Assembly (NCBI RefSeq): GCF_015732185.1
Contig: NZ_WIQM01000016.1
Coordinates: forward strand, 372,001 to 436,000
Source of the DNA: Pectinatus haikarae
GTDB taxonomy: Bacteria > Bacillota > Negativicutes > Selenomonadales > Selenomonadaceae
Direction of reading: 5' to 3'
Length of the DNA: 64,000 nucleotides
Shown: positions 45,449 through 54,234 of the stretch, in pieces
Layout: every line of letters starts with the position of its first letter
Numbering within the stretch: the first letter of the stretch is position 1
Notes under the pieces: model-generated
What the model saw: only the letters and a program-made list of their open reading frames with translations
Database searches by the model: none
Told to the model about the DNA's origin: nothing
Program-made: the position numbers and the translations under genes

Positions 45449-46648
45449 TTAAAAATTCTCTGCCGAAGTCTGTGTCTGCCTGCCTGTTTTCCTGCCGTAG
45501 AAAAAGTAATACAAAATGAAACATACTACTGCAACAGCACCGGCGACAGCATATAGCTGCTGAAAAGCCATAAAATCTCTGAGACTTCCAAGAATATACG
45601 GTCCCACGCCTATCCCCAAGTCCAAAGCTACAAAATAAGTAGACAGCGCAACACTGATACGATGCGGCGGAGTGAGCTTAATGCAGACTGCCTGCCCGTT
45701 TGACATGAATGTACCGTACCCCAGGCCGACCAAAGCCCCCGACAAAAGCAAAGTAGCTGACGTGCCTGTCACACTTAAAAGAAATAAACCGGCGGCCAGA
45801 AATATATAACAGGGATACAACACATAATTTTCACCCTTGCGGTCAAAGATCACGCCTGTCATCGGTCTTGTAATAGTAATAATAACAGCATACACTACAA
45901 AGAAAAATGTTCCGGCATCCACCAGATTTATTTCCCTTGTATAGGCCGCCAAAAAACTTAATACGCTTGAATAAGCGAATCCCATTAAAAATCCTATTAT
46001 CGATATTACCATAACACGTGATTCCACATAATTATCCAACGTACATTTTTTCATTTGCTTTCTTTCAGCCTCAGTGAGATTCATTTCTCTCACTGTAAGA
46101 GTAAAGCATCCTGCCACGCATAAAACGATCAGTGCCACACAAGTTATTATAATTACATTGAAGTTTGCTATCAGCATCAAAAGCATACCTAAAAATGGTC
46201 CTATAGCCGCGGCAAGACTGGTACTGAGTCCATAATAGTTTATTCCCTCACCGCGTCTTTCTTCCGGAATACAGCTGGCAATTATAGTATTTGTAGCCGT
46301 CGAAATAACGCCGTAAGCCATCCCATTCAAAAAACGAACGACATACATAACAGCCAAATTAGGAATATAAAAATACATCAGCGTTGTCACTAAATAAAAT
46401 ATAATGCCAAAATATAAAGTCTTTTTTCTTCCATATAGTTCAATTTCTTTTCCAAGCTGCAGTCTCGCCAGCAGCGTACCCAGGATAAAAATACCTGAAG
46501 CCAGCCCTGCCTCACTCAAAGAAGCATTCAGCTGCTCTTTCGCTACTACAGCTATTATAACCATTAACAAATAGTAAATAAGATATACAACAAAATTTAT
46601 ACCGGTGTCCAGTACGAAATCCTTGTTAAATAAGGAACCTTTGCTCAT
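45449..46648 (-). CDS. MFS transporter of drug-efflux type
   Basis: A 399-residue protein with about 12 helices. LARLQLGKEIELYGRKKTLYFG after helix 2 is a loose copy of the MFS loop motif, and RFLNGMAYGVISTATNTI helix 4 is common in drug/metabolite exporters. ATG at 46648 has GGAGATG before it. Substrate unknown. The LysR regulator gene lies upstream on the same strand and may control it. Confidence 0.82.
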   Translation of the reverse strand: MSKGSLFNKDFVLDTGINFVVYLIYYLLMVIIAVVAKEQLNASLSEAGLASGIFILGTLLARLQLGKEIELYGRKKTLYFGIIFYLVTTLMYFYIPNLAVMYVVRFLNGMAYGVISTATNTIIASCIPEERRGEGINYYGLSTSLAAAIGPFLGMLLMLIANFNVIIITCVALIVLCVAGCFTLTVREMNLTEAERKQMKKCTLDNYVESRVMVISIIGFLMGFAYSSVLSFLAAYTREINLVDAGTFFFVVYAVIITITRPMTGVIFDRKGENYVLYPCYIFLAAGLFLLSVTGTSATLLLSGALVGLGYGTFMSNGQAVCIKLTPPHRISVALSTYFVALDLGIGVGPYILGSLRDFMAFQQLYAVAGAVAVVCFILYYFFYGRKTGRQTQTSAENF

Positions 46649-46842
46649 AACCACATCTCCATTTTTACTTTTACTTCTCTTTCCGGCTGCTGTTCCCAAA
46701 GGCAGCATGTTCTAAAGCCCTTCAAAACAAGGTTTTTGCACTTCGAAATGAGTTGATATCGCCTATTATATACTCCGGAAATGGGTTTGTATAACAAAAG
46801 AATTAGATACCTGTCATAAAATTATATTATGCCGATGCAATG

Positions 46843-46888
46843 AAAAAGGCAGCGGAAATTCCATTCTTTTCATAGAACTTCCGCTGCC
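46843..46888 (-). terminator. terminator after LysR gene
   Basis: GGCAGCGGAAATTC (46848-46861) pairs with GAACTTCCGCTGCC (46875-46888) with one mismatch. Read leftwards it is followed by TTTTT. Confidence 0.75.
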
Positions 46889-46892
46889 ATAT

Positions 46893-47783
46893 TCATCTGT
46901 TTGTATATAATTTCTGTATATAATCAATAAATACTTTCATTATTTTATATTTAGGATTGCTCTTCTTATACATCAAATAGCATTTTAAATTAAAGGAAGG
47001 CGCCATGTCATAATAACCGTCCTCTATTCCCACTGCATTCAAAAGACGTTCTGAAAGCACAGCCCCCGTCTCATTCTGCTGACAATAATTCATGATGGCA
47101 TACGGAGTAGAGAGCCAAGCCTTGACTACGGGTGTTTTTTTATTGACCGTAAAATAATTTTTTATAATTGAATTCATTAAATAATGCGGTGCATACTGCA
47201 CTAAAGGATACGAGGCTATATCCTCTATTGCCAGCTCATTTTTCTGAGAATTGAAATGTGGCGCATAAAATACCATTTTTTCATTGCAAAAGAATGTTCT
47301 TTCATATTTTGCCACATCCAGCTGGGACATATAAAATGTTGATATTATATCAAGTGACCCATCTTCCAGCTGACGAAAAAGCTCATAAGCTTCCAAATTA
47401 TAAACATTTATTGTCAAATCCGCATTATGTTTTTGAAAATATGACAAATGCTGATTCATCAAAACATCGCCTAATGACATCAAAGCGCCTATGTTCAACG
47501 GCATTGTTTTCCCTTTTATCTGTTTCATTTCATAAACGCATTCAGACAGCTCGCCTATAACTTTCTGAACATGCTGAAGGAATTTCTCTCCCGCTTCAGT
47601 CAGGTCGCTTCCTCTATTTGAGCGGACTATAAGCTTAACCCCCAGAAGCTCCTCCAGTTTCTTCATCTGAAAACTAAATGCCGATTGAGTAATATTTGCC
47701 TTTTTTGCTGCTGTTGTAAAATTTCTGACCTTGCCGTAAATAATAAAATTTTCTAATTGCTGAATACTTGGCAATTGTTCCAT
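46893..47783 (-). CDS. LysR-family regulator
   Basis: A 296-residue protein. The N-terminal winged helix has NFTTAAKKANITQSAFSFQM at about 21-40 and EELLGVKLIVRSNRGSDLTEAG. The rest is the two-lobed effector domain. A GGAGGATATGA site precedes the ATG. It is upstream of the MFS gene and downstream of the amino acid permease, either of which may be its target. Confidence 0.9.
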   Translation of the reverse strand: MEQLPSIQQLENFIIYGKVRNFTTAAKKANITQSAFSFQMKKLEELLGVKLIVRSNRGSDLTEAGEKFLQHVQKVIGELSECVYEMKQIKGKTMPLNIGALMSLGDVLMNQHLSYFQKHNADLTINVYNLEAYELFRQLEDGSLDIISTFYMSQLDVAKYERTFFCNEKMVFYAPHFNSQKNELAIEDIASYPLVQYAPHYLMNSIIKNYFTVNKKTPVVKAWLSTPYAIMNYCQQNETGAVLSERLLNAVGIEDGYYDMAPSFNLKCYLMYKKSNPKYKIMKVFIDYIQKLYTNR

Positions 47784-47971
47784 TCATATCCTCCAATAGC
47801 CCTATTTCCCTGCAATGAATAATACCGCTGCCATAACGCGCGTATTTTTTATATAATAATCGCAGCTCTCCGCATTATTCAATGTATACTAAAGAAAATT
47901 CTATTGCATTTTGACAATTAATTCAATAGCCACTGCATATATTTTTTAAAAAACATGTGCAAATAATCTGT

Positions 47972-49345
47972 TCAACGTGCCAGATCGCTCTGCATACAGC
48001 TCTTCGTTTTCATCCGTGCCTTGATGACAGCCAGCATAATAAACCAAACCGGCGTTACAAATAAAGCGACCCTTGTTTCTTCGTTGAATGCCAAAATCAC
48101 TATAACGAATGCGAAGAATAATAAAATCAAATAACTGCTGAGCGGATAAAAAGGCATTCTGAATTTATTTAATGATTTGTACTCAGATTTTGACTGACGG
48201 TATTTCATGTGGCAGATAACCATAATTGCCCATATATAAATGAAGCAGATAGTTGATATACTTGTGATCAATACAAAAACACCCTTAGGCATTATATAAT
48301 TTAAAATTACTGAGATTAAGATAACCGCTACAGAAAATATTGTCGCATTAGCGGGTACCTGCCTGGATGTAAGTTTCTTCATAGATTCCGGTGCATTATT
48401 TTCTTTTGATAAAGAATATACCATACGGCTTGTACTGAAAATGCCGCTGTTGCATGCTGATGCTGCAGCTGTCAATACAACAAAATTCACTATACCGGCG
48501 GCGGCTGCTACTCCCACTGCGGCAAATACCTGAACGAACGGACTCTTATCCGGACTTATTGCTGTCCATGGATAGATACTCATTATTATGGCAAGAGCAC
48601 CTATATAAAAAATTATAATGCGGATAGGTATATTATTGATAGCCTGCGGTATAACCGTTCCGGGATTTTTTGTTTCTCCTGCGGTTATACCGACGAGTTC
48701 GATACCGGTAAATGCAAAAACGACCATTTGGAATGAAAGTATGAATCCACTGATCCCATTCGGAAACCAACCGCCGTTATTCCATAGATTTGAAAAACCT
48801 GATTCACCTATATCTGTAGAAAATCCCTTGAAGATCATAACGGCACCAACAACGATCAAAGTCAATATTGCCGCTACCTTGATTAAAGCGAACCAAAACT
48901 CCATTTCACCAAACATTTTCACCGCAGTAAGATTCATGATCAATAAAACCACGAGTACTATAAAGCTCGGCACCCATTGACCAACACTAGGAAGCCAATA
49001 TTGAATATACAATCCTGCTGCTGTCAGATCAGCCATAGCAAGGGATATCCAGCAGAACCAATAAGTCCAGCCTGTAATGAAAGCGGCTCTGTCTCCCATA
49101 TATTCATAAACAAAATCAACAAATGAATGATAGTTCAAATTTGAAAGAAGAAGTTCGCCCAGAGCCCGCATTACCCAAAAACAAATTATACCCGTTATCA
49201 AATATGCCAAAAGTATAGATGGTCCTGCCAAATGAATAGATCTGCCTGCTCCTAAAAATAGCCCTGTACCTATCGCCCCGCCGATTGCCAGCAATTGCAC
49301 ATGGCGATTTTTCAATTCTCTTGATAAACCTTGTTTTTCCGACAT
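47972..49345 (-). CDS. amino acid permease (CycA-like, APC family)
   Basis: A 457-residue, 12-helix importer. RELKNRHVQLLAIGGAIGTG at the start is the family signature, with FTGIELVGITAGET in helix 6. The best match by motif is the D-serine/D-alanine/glycine transporter group, and a tandem glycine riboswitch in its leader supports glycine as substrate. It stands alone, with about 80 bases between riboswitch and start. Confidence 0.9.
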   Translation of the reverse strand: MSEKQGLSRELKNRHVQLLAIGGAIGTGLFLGAGRSIHLAGPSILLAYLITGIICFWVMRALGELLLSNLNYHSFVDFVYEYMGDRAAFITGWTYWFCWISLAMADLTAAGLYIQYWLPSVGQWVPSFIVLVVLLIMNLTAVKMFGEMEFWFALIKVAAILTLIVVGAVMIFKGFSTDIGESGFSNLWNNGGWFPNGISGFILSFQMVVFAFTGIELVGITAGETKNPGTVIPQAINNIPIRIIIFYIGALAIIMSIYPWTAISPDKSPFVQVFAAVGVAAAAGIVNFVVLTAAASACNSGIFSTSRMVYSLSKENNAPESMKKLTSRQVPANATIFSVAVILISVILNYIMPKGVFVLITSISTICFIYIWAIMVICHMKYRQSKSEYKSLNKFRMPFYPLSSYLILLFFAFVIVILAFNEETRVALFVTPVWFIMLAVIKARMKTKSCMQSDLAR

Positions 49346-49389
49346 GTAAATTCCGCCTTTTAATATATTAAAATCTTCTCAAAATAAAA

Positions 49390-49418
49390 AGAGGTCAAAT
49401 TATAAAAATTTGACCTCT
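49390..49418 (-). terminator. riboswitch expression-platform terminator
   Basis: Read leftwards, AGAGGTCAAATT pairs perfectly with AATTTGACCTCT across a 5-base loop and is followed by TTTTTATTTT. AGAGGTC is also complementary to GACCTCT (49514-49520) at the 3' side of aptamer 1, giving a likely competing pairing. Confidence 0.75.
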
Positions 49419-49427
49419 GAGATAACA

Positions 49428-49590
49428 TACTGCTCCATACTCTGTCCTTTTACCTGAGAGATTCACTGCTAAAATCAGCAGCTTGCTCCTTCGGTGCTCA
49501 TCTGAGGCTCTCCAGAGGTCCGTCTGATATTGGTTCTTTTGCCTGAAAGTATAACATCTTCGGCGGACTGTAAAGTCTCTCTCCCAATAT
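49428..49590 (-). promoter_or_regulatory. tandem glycine riboswitch
   Basis: On the minus strand, two aptamers occur in series. The first has GGGAGAGA, CGCCGAAG, ACTTTCAGGCAAAAG and GGACCTCTGGAGAG. The second has CACCGAAGGAGCAA and TCTCTCAGGTAAAAGGACAG. These are the conserved blocks of the glycine riboswitch. A terminator follows directly. Confidence 0.93.
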
Positions 49591-49824
49591 CTTCATCCGA
49601 AATTATATGCAATTTTCAATACAGTTACATACTTTATCACCTATTTTTATAAATGTCAATTATTTAAATACATTAATATTATCCACACAAACACCGATAA
49701 TATTAAAATTAATTGCCTATAAATATTTGTCAATTTAATTTATTAGCTTGTCATATATATTTATGTGCCGCATCCCGATGGCGGATGGTCCTTATCCTCC
49801 GCAGCAGCAGAAAGACCACCATGA

Positions 49825-50358
49825 TTATTTTGGCGAAATAGAAAAGATTCTTATATCCATATCTGTTTCCAGCAGATTGCCCTGTACTGCAATATTTATC
49901 TTATCAACAATATTATAACGATCTAAGCCATTAATTTTTTCCAGAAAATCCAGCACTTGAAAATAATCACCCTTAGTTTTTATTTTTATAATTATCTCCT
50001 CATAAAGATCATTTTTACCGGACTGTGGTACAGGTTCGACAGAGGAAAGGACAATATTGCTCGCAGCAGCGGCTTCCTGCAATGAGGAAATAAAAACTGC
50101 TTCATTTTTTTGATCCGGCAATTTATTTTTCCAAAATAAATTTATTTCTTCTATTTTTCCTGCAGTATTTTCCTTCTTTTCGTACCTGTCAGAAAATGAT
50201 CTCAATATTCTCAGCTGTTCTTTATTGCTGCTTATTTTCTTTTCTACAGCATACAGCTCTCTATCACAAGGAATGTAAAGCAGTAAATAAACCGCAGCGG
50301 CATATACGCATATCATTAAACTCACAACAGACAGATAATACTTATCTTTTTTTCCCAT
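49825..50358 (-). CDS. pilO: PilO-like pilus alignment protein
   Basis: A 177-residue protein with one hydrophobic helix at about 9-28, a coiled coil at 32-65, and an alpha/beta end with QVLDFLEKINGLDRY, as in PilO. It binds PilN and aligns the pilus machine in the inner membrane. Last gene of the operon, 4 bases after the PilM-PilN gene. Identification is by architecture and order more than by residues. Confidence 0.72.
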   Translation of the reverse strand: MGKKDKYYLSVVSLMICVYAAAVYLLLYIPCDRELYAVEKKISSNKEQLRILRSFSDRYEKKENTAGKIEEINLFWKNKLPDQKNEAVFISSLQEAAAASNIVLSSVEPVPQSGKNDLYEEIIIKIKTKGDYFQVLDFLEKINGLDRYNIVDKINIAVQGNLLETDMDIRIFSISPK

Positions 50359-50362
50359 ATAT

Positions 50363-51520
50363 TCACCTGTCTTTATATATTTTCAAAACAAAAATTACAG
50401 CACCTGTTTCTTTTTCCTCTTTCTCAGAAAGCATTGAGGTATCAGGAAAGTAATATTGTTTCAATGCTCCTATATATTCTTCAAGTGCTTCATAGCTCAA
50501 ACTGGTGCCTGTAATGATAATATTGTCCATTTCATCAGTTTTGACGGCATTAAGCCAGACTCCGTCAATACAAACAGACCCCATATTGCTCAGTAATGCA
50601 TAACCGGACATATTAATCGGATGAAGTCCCAGCAAAATATTTTTTCTTTTTTGAATATCCATTTGATAATTTTCAAACATGTTTTTTTGTTCAACAATAT
50701 TTTTCATATTATGTAATTGTGACTCTAAACCGATTTCTTCTTCATGGGCAGCGGCTATGGCAAAATGAAAAAAACTCGCTATAGCCGCTGTAAAAATAAA
50801 AGCTGCTGCACACATAAAGACGCTTATTCTCCGCCAATTCAATCGCGCGGGTTTTTGTTTTTCCGGCAGCAGATCCAATTTACTGTCTTTCAATAAAATA
50901 TTCTGCACCAAACTTTTTATATACGGGGGAAGAATTGATTCATCCGTCGCTAAATGAAAGCTTATTGCTCCTTTATGCCACCCCAGCTGAAAAATTTCGC
51001 TTTCTTCTTTGTTCGCCAGAACTTCATCCTGCAGCGGAAAAACTCCGCATGGACATAAATATGCAGCGGTGCATATAGCATACAGAGTCATAATAAATGC
51101 TTTCTCTGCTGTATATATTTTTATATTTACCGAGTCCTCCGTATATTCATAATCGAAAGAAACGCACTGAGTGTCATCTATTGCCGCATTACCGCGAATT
51201 TCCCAATAAATAGCCTTTTTCAGCTCTTTGTAAGACATCGGAGGAAAAATATTTTTATACAAATTAAATTTGTCAGCAGAGATGCACATATATACAGGCA
51301 GGTCTCTGCAGCCTATTTTCAACACTGCATTTTTCAATATATCACTAAGCTGATCAAATTCCGAAAAATTTACTGACATATAATGTTCAATATTTTTTAT
51401 CTTCCATAAATTATCCTCCAATTTAATATTGGCCAGATAAATATCATCTTCCATTATTGCCAGTGAAACTACATTTATATGATTGCTGTAAAGCAATTTT
51501 TCAATTTTTTTATTCTTCAT
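50363..51520 (-). CDS. PilM-PilN fusion (GspL-like)
   Basis: A 385-residue protein. Residues 1 to about 215 resemble a shortened actin-like PilM domain (MCISADKFNLYKNIFPPM, KELKKAIYWEIRG); the nucleotide site is not clear. LDLLPE at 215-220 starts a PilN-like half, with a helix at 232-255, a coiled coil and a small alpha/beta end. Separate PilM and PilN proteins are usual; a joined form as in GspL is seen in type II secretion. It overlaps the preceding gene by 11 bases. Confidence 0.7.
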   Translation of the reverse strand: MKNKKIEKLLYSNHINVVSLAIMEDDIYLANIKLEDNLWKIKNIEHYMSVNFSEFDQLSDILKNAVLKIGCRDLPVYMCISADKFNLYKNIFPPMSYKELKKAIYWEIRGNAAIDDTQCVSFDYEYTEDSVNIKIYTAEKAFIMTLYAICTAAYLCPCGVFPLQDEVLANKEESEIFQLGWHKGAISFHLATDESILPPYIKSLVQNILLKDSKLDLLPEKQKPARLNWRRISVFMCAAAFIFTAAIASFFHFAIAAAHEEEIGLESQLHNMKNIVEQKNMFENYQMDIQKRKNILLGLHPINMSGYALLSNMGSVCIDGVWLNAVKTDEMDNIIITGTSLSYEALEEYIGALKQYYFPDTSMLSEKEEKETGAVIFVLKIYKDR

Positions 51521-51959
51521 GGTAATTCCACCGTATCACGGATAATTTATGTTCTTTTTCCTTAATATATACTGTTATCCGTTTAGAAGCACCGCCGGCA
51601 TTCCCCACAGCATTAAGTGTGAAATATGAGTCCTCATAATTGAAAAAGTGCAGATAAACAGCAGCGCTCAGCTGTTCTTCATCTTCCTGCCAGCTCTCCT
51701 CAAACAGAGTTTTTTTATAAGTTATAAAACTCCCATCTGCCTGTCGTTTTATATCATCATAAATAAACGTTTCTGTGCTCAATAGATATATTGTCCTTTC
51801 CAAAGCACTTTCTGCGGCATACTGAGCTTTAATACCATTTACAGCCAACAGATCTATTTTTTGTTCATTGGTGCTTAAAAGAAAAAACGAGGAAGTGATA
51901 AAGAGCATCGGCAGGATATAGCATAATCCTGTCAATGTGGAAATTCCCTTATTGTTCAT
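51510..51959 (-). CDS. PilX/GspK-like minor pilin component
   Basis: A 149-residue protein. MNNKG and a hydrophobic helix at 6-28 resemble a prepilin leader, but the Glu at +5 is missing (ISTLT). AAESALERTIYLL later matches PilX-type proteins. Weakly conserved family; called from position in the pilus operon. Confidence 0.55.
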   Translation of the reverse strand: MNNKGISTLTGLCYILPMLFITSSFFLLSTNEQKIDLLAVNGIKAQYAAESALERTIYLLSTETFIYDDIKRQADGSFITYKKTLFEESWQEDEEQLSAAVYLHFFNYEDSYFTLNAVGNAGGASKRITVYIKEKEHKLSVIRWNYHEE

Positions 51960-51969
51960 TTTTTGTGCC

Positions 51970-52506
51970 TCAATTCAATGAACGGCTTCCCAATCTTGTC
52001 ACTGCTGTATCCAGATAAAAATACTGGGAAGAAAATTGATGAGTCCCCTTCAATTCCAATAAATACACACGATTATCCTTATTCTCTGATAAAGGCCGGC
52101 ATGAAAACCTCACATAGGTGTAGCAAAAATCATTGTCACCTGTCAGTGGCTGCCCCTTTTTTATAATACGCGGAAAAAAAGCCAGATCATCTTGTCTGTA
52201 TTTTATAAATTCTGCTGACGCTTCACTGCTGCCCGTGGTAGCACGTGTGGTAATGGCAATGGCATCATGCCCGCTTTCCTGATAAACTGTCACCGAATCA
52301 GCATGCTTTATATCCTGAATTATGCATTCGGCTGCAAAACGCATCTGTGAACGAAGTTCCATCTGATAAATATTTTTCAAATACATATGCAGCACTGCCA
52401 AAAAGATAACGGAAATACTCATCATGATAAATACATAAATATTAAGCGACAGCAGTGTCTCCAGTAATATACTTCCGGCCTGATTTTTTCCTTTTTGTTT
52501 ATTCAT
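51970..52506 (-). CDS. GspJ/ComGF-like minor pilin
   Basis: A 178-residue protein. The leader ends NQAG followed by SILLETLLS, giving a Glu at +5. A helix of about 20 residues and a mostly beta end follow. It overlaps the next upstream gene by 8 bases. It probably forms part of the pilus tip complex. Confidence 0.62.
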   Translation of the reverse strand: MNKQKGKNQAGSILLETLLSLNIYVFIMMSISVIFLAVLHMYLKNIYQMELRSQMRFAAECIIQDIKHADSVTVYQESGHDAIAITTRATTGSSEASAEFIKYRQDDLAFFPRIIKKGQPLTGDNDFCYTYVRFSCRPLSENKDNRVYLLELKGTHQFSSQYFYLDTAVTRLGSRSLN

Positions 52507-52873
52507 TTGTATACACCGTTTTCCTTAAATCAAATTCGGCCTGCTTTCCATTGACGGTCCAATTTACTTTGGCAGTCACAGTTTTCAATTTATCATTTAC
52601 TGATAGGGAAGTATTAATATGGAAAAAAACATTATTTTTATTTATTGAAGCTTCTTTTATCGTTCCCGCATCATAGAATTTTTTCTCAGTTAATATCTCG
52701 CCTTCAATCATGGCAATTTCTTTTTGTGCCAGATAAACAGCAGTCATTTTAGCATCTTCCATCACCTGATTTTCTGAATATATTCGAAAAACACTGAAGA
52801 TAGCCGCCGCAGCCAAAAGCAATATGCTCAGGGAAAAAACCTGCATAAGCATAAAAAAACCTTTATTGTTCAT
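52499..52873 (-). CDS. minor pilin-like protein (GspI/ComGE position)
   Basis: A 124-residue protein. MNNKGFFMLMQVFSLSILLL is a leader and helix, with no Glu at +5. A later beta-rich part is unrecognised. It overlaps its upstream neighbour by one base (ATG after TAA), suggesting coupled translation. Confidence 0.58.
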   Translation of the reverse strand: MNNKGFFMLMQVFSLSILLLAAAAIFSVFRIYSENQVMEDAKMTAVYLAQKEIAMIEGEILTEKKFYDAGTIKEASINKNNVFFHINTSLSVNDKLKTVTAKVNWTVNGKQAEFDLRKTVYTNE

Positions 52874-53313
52874 TATTTTGCCATCCTGATGCGCCCATAT
52901 GAATGAATAATTACTTTTGCCAAAGAATCTTTGCCGGAAATATTTATCGTCGCGGCATTGACCGTATATTTATCACCTCGATTAAAAGAAAATACTGCTC
53001 CGTGATTCGAACTCAGCACTATTCCCTCCGGCATATTTACTACAACAGGTTTTGCGGCAGGGTCAAAATATAATTCATATGAAGTTTTGTTCAGCACCAT
53101 ATATGGTGTAGGAACAGCCTTCGCTTCATGCGGCAGTGAAAAATTTTTCTGCTGAAGAAGCCGCAGATTGCTAAGCAGGTATTGAGCCTGAAAATCTGTC
53201 TGCATTTTTTCCGTCAGTAAAAATTTAGGCGCAACCATAAGAAAAAATACAGCCAGTACTGCAAGAGATAATATCAACTCAATGCTCATGAAACCATATT
53301 GTCTTTTTTTCAT
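52873..53313 (-). CDS. GspH/ComGD-like minor pilin
   Basis: A 146-residue protein. Leader MKKRQYG is followed by FMSIELILSLAVLAVFFLMV, with the Glu at +5 and a typical pilin helix. The beta-rich end (VLNKTSYELYFDPA) fits minor pilins of the FimT/GspH group. It starts 12 bases past the peptidase gene. Confidence 0.68.
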   Translation of the reverse strand: MKKRQYGFMSIELILSLAVLAVFFLMVAPKFLLTEKMQTDFQAQYLLSNLRLLQQKNFSLPHEAKAVPTPYMVLNKTSYELYFDPAAKPVVVNMPEGIVLSSNHGAVFSFNRGDKYTVNAATINISGKDSLAKVIIHSYGRIRMAK

Positions 53314-53324
53314 TGCATTTTTCC

Positions 53325-53828
53325 TTAAAAATAAAATATGCTAAAAATGATCAGGGCACCAAGTGAAATAAACGGCCCAAATGGCAGTATATCATTAAGT
53401 GTGTATTCTTTTTGCAAAATTCTGTAAATGCATAATAGGGATGCACTGAATACCGCAAAAAATATTGCCTGCGCGATCAAGGGATAAGGCAGCCATAAGC
53501 AAAGCGCATAGGAAAGTTTGACATCACCGCCTCCTATAGTATCAGTAAAAAAATAAATGGGCAAAAATACCATGCTTATAAATATCAATGCAAAAAACAC
53601 ATTCCAAAAAGCAAAATATTCATTCTGCATCAACTGATGTATACATCCGCCAAAAGCTATAAAAACTGGCAGCTTATTTGGAATAAGGTACGATTTATAA
53701 TCTATGTAGGCAACTTTTGCCAACAATAAGAGAATGTAGATAAAGCCGGCATATTTTTCCGATATATTCAATAAAAAGCAATATCCTGTCAGACAAATTA
53801 TTTCTGTAAAAGGCAGCTGTATTTTCAT
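53325..53828 (-). CDS. short prepilin peptidase
   Basis: A 167-residue, six-helix A24 aspartyl peptidase that cleaves prepilin leaders on the inner membrane. Catalytic aspartates are in YIDYKSYLIPN and GGGDVKL. The N-terminal domain that methylates pilins in full-length PilD (with its zinc cysteines) is absent. ATG at 53828 overlaps the pilin stop by 4 bases and is better than a GTG-like codon 42 bases earlier. Confidence 0.82.
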   Translation of the reverse strand: MKIQLPFTEIICLTGYCFLLNISEKYAGFIYILLLLAKVAYIDYKSYLIPNKLPVFIAFGGCIHQLMQNEYFAFWNVFFALIFISMVFLPIYFFTDTIGGGDVKLSYALCLWLPYPLIAQAIFFAVFSASLLCIYRILQKEYTLNDILPFGPFISLGALIIFSIFYF

Positions 53829-54223
53829 TTTTTTACTGTTCCGAAATCTTTTAAAGCATGCCCCTGACAAAGCGCTGTCGCATTTACAGTATCCAGTTCA
53901 TATGTTTCCGCCGTTATTTTCAATTTATCGCCTGTACGTAAATAGCTTTCTCCCTGTGGTGGTTTAAGATTATCCACATCGTCTATATATTCAGCTAAGT
54001 CTGTCTTTATATTTTGCGGATTCCGGCCGTGTGTCGATAAATGCATAGCAATCGCTGTATTCAGTGTCTGCAGATCGGCCTGTATTTTGGCCGTATTGGC
54101 AAGCGTGACAGAATTGCTGAATTTAGGAATAGCCAGCGTTGCCAATATTCCTAATATGACAATAACAATCATCATCTCTAAAAGCGTAAAACCTCTCTCA
54201 TCTTTTAAAAATTTTTTTCTCAT
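53825..54223 (-). CDS. pilA: major type IV pilin
   Basis: A 132-residue prepilin. Leader MRKKFLKDERG ends at the glycine, then FTLLEMMIVIVILGILATLA with Glu at +5, a classical type IVa or pseudopilin start. Lengths and a two-part alpha/beta layout fit a major pilin. Start at 54223 is used as AGGGA sits before it; a GTG at 54238 overlapping the pilC stop has none. Confidence 0.85.
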   Translation of the reverse strand: MRKKFLKDERGFTLLEMMIVIVILGILATLAIPKFSNSVTLANTAKIQADLQTLNTAIAMHLSTHGRNPQNIKTDLAEYIDDVDNLKPPQGESYLRTGDKLKITAETYELDTVNATALCQGHALKDFGTVKK

Positions 54224-54234
54224 AATAATTTCCC

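Larger units (their letters stand above)
49346..49824. other. intergenic region with riboswitch leader
   Basis: Bases 49381-49590 hold a terminator and a glycine riboswitch (listed). From 49591 to 49740 it is AT-rich promoter DNA, read leftwards. GC-rich bases at 49766-49820 form small hairpins past the pilO stop and could help end that operon. Confidence 0.55.

Noticed and set aside
49766-49826. GC-rich stretch past pilO as an RNA gene
   Set aside because: Only small imperfect hairpins with no conserved RNA motif and no T run.
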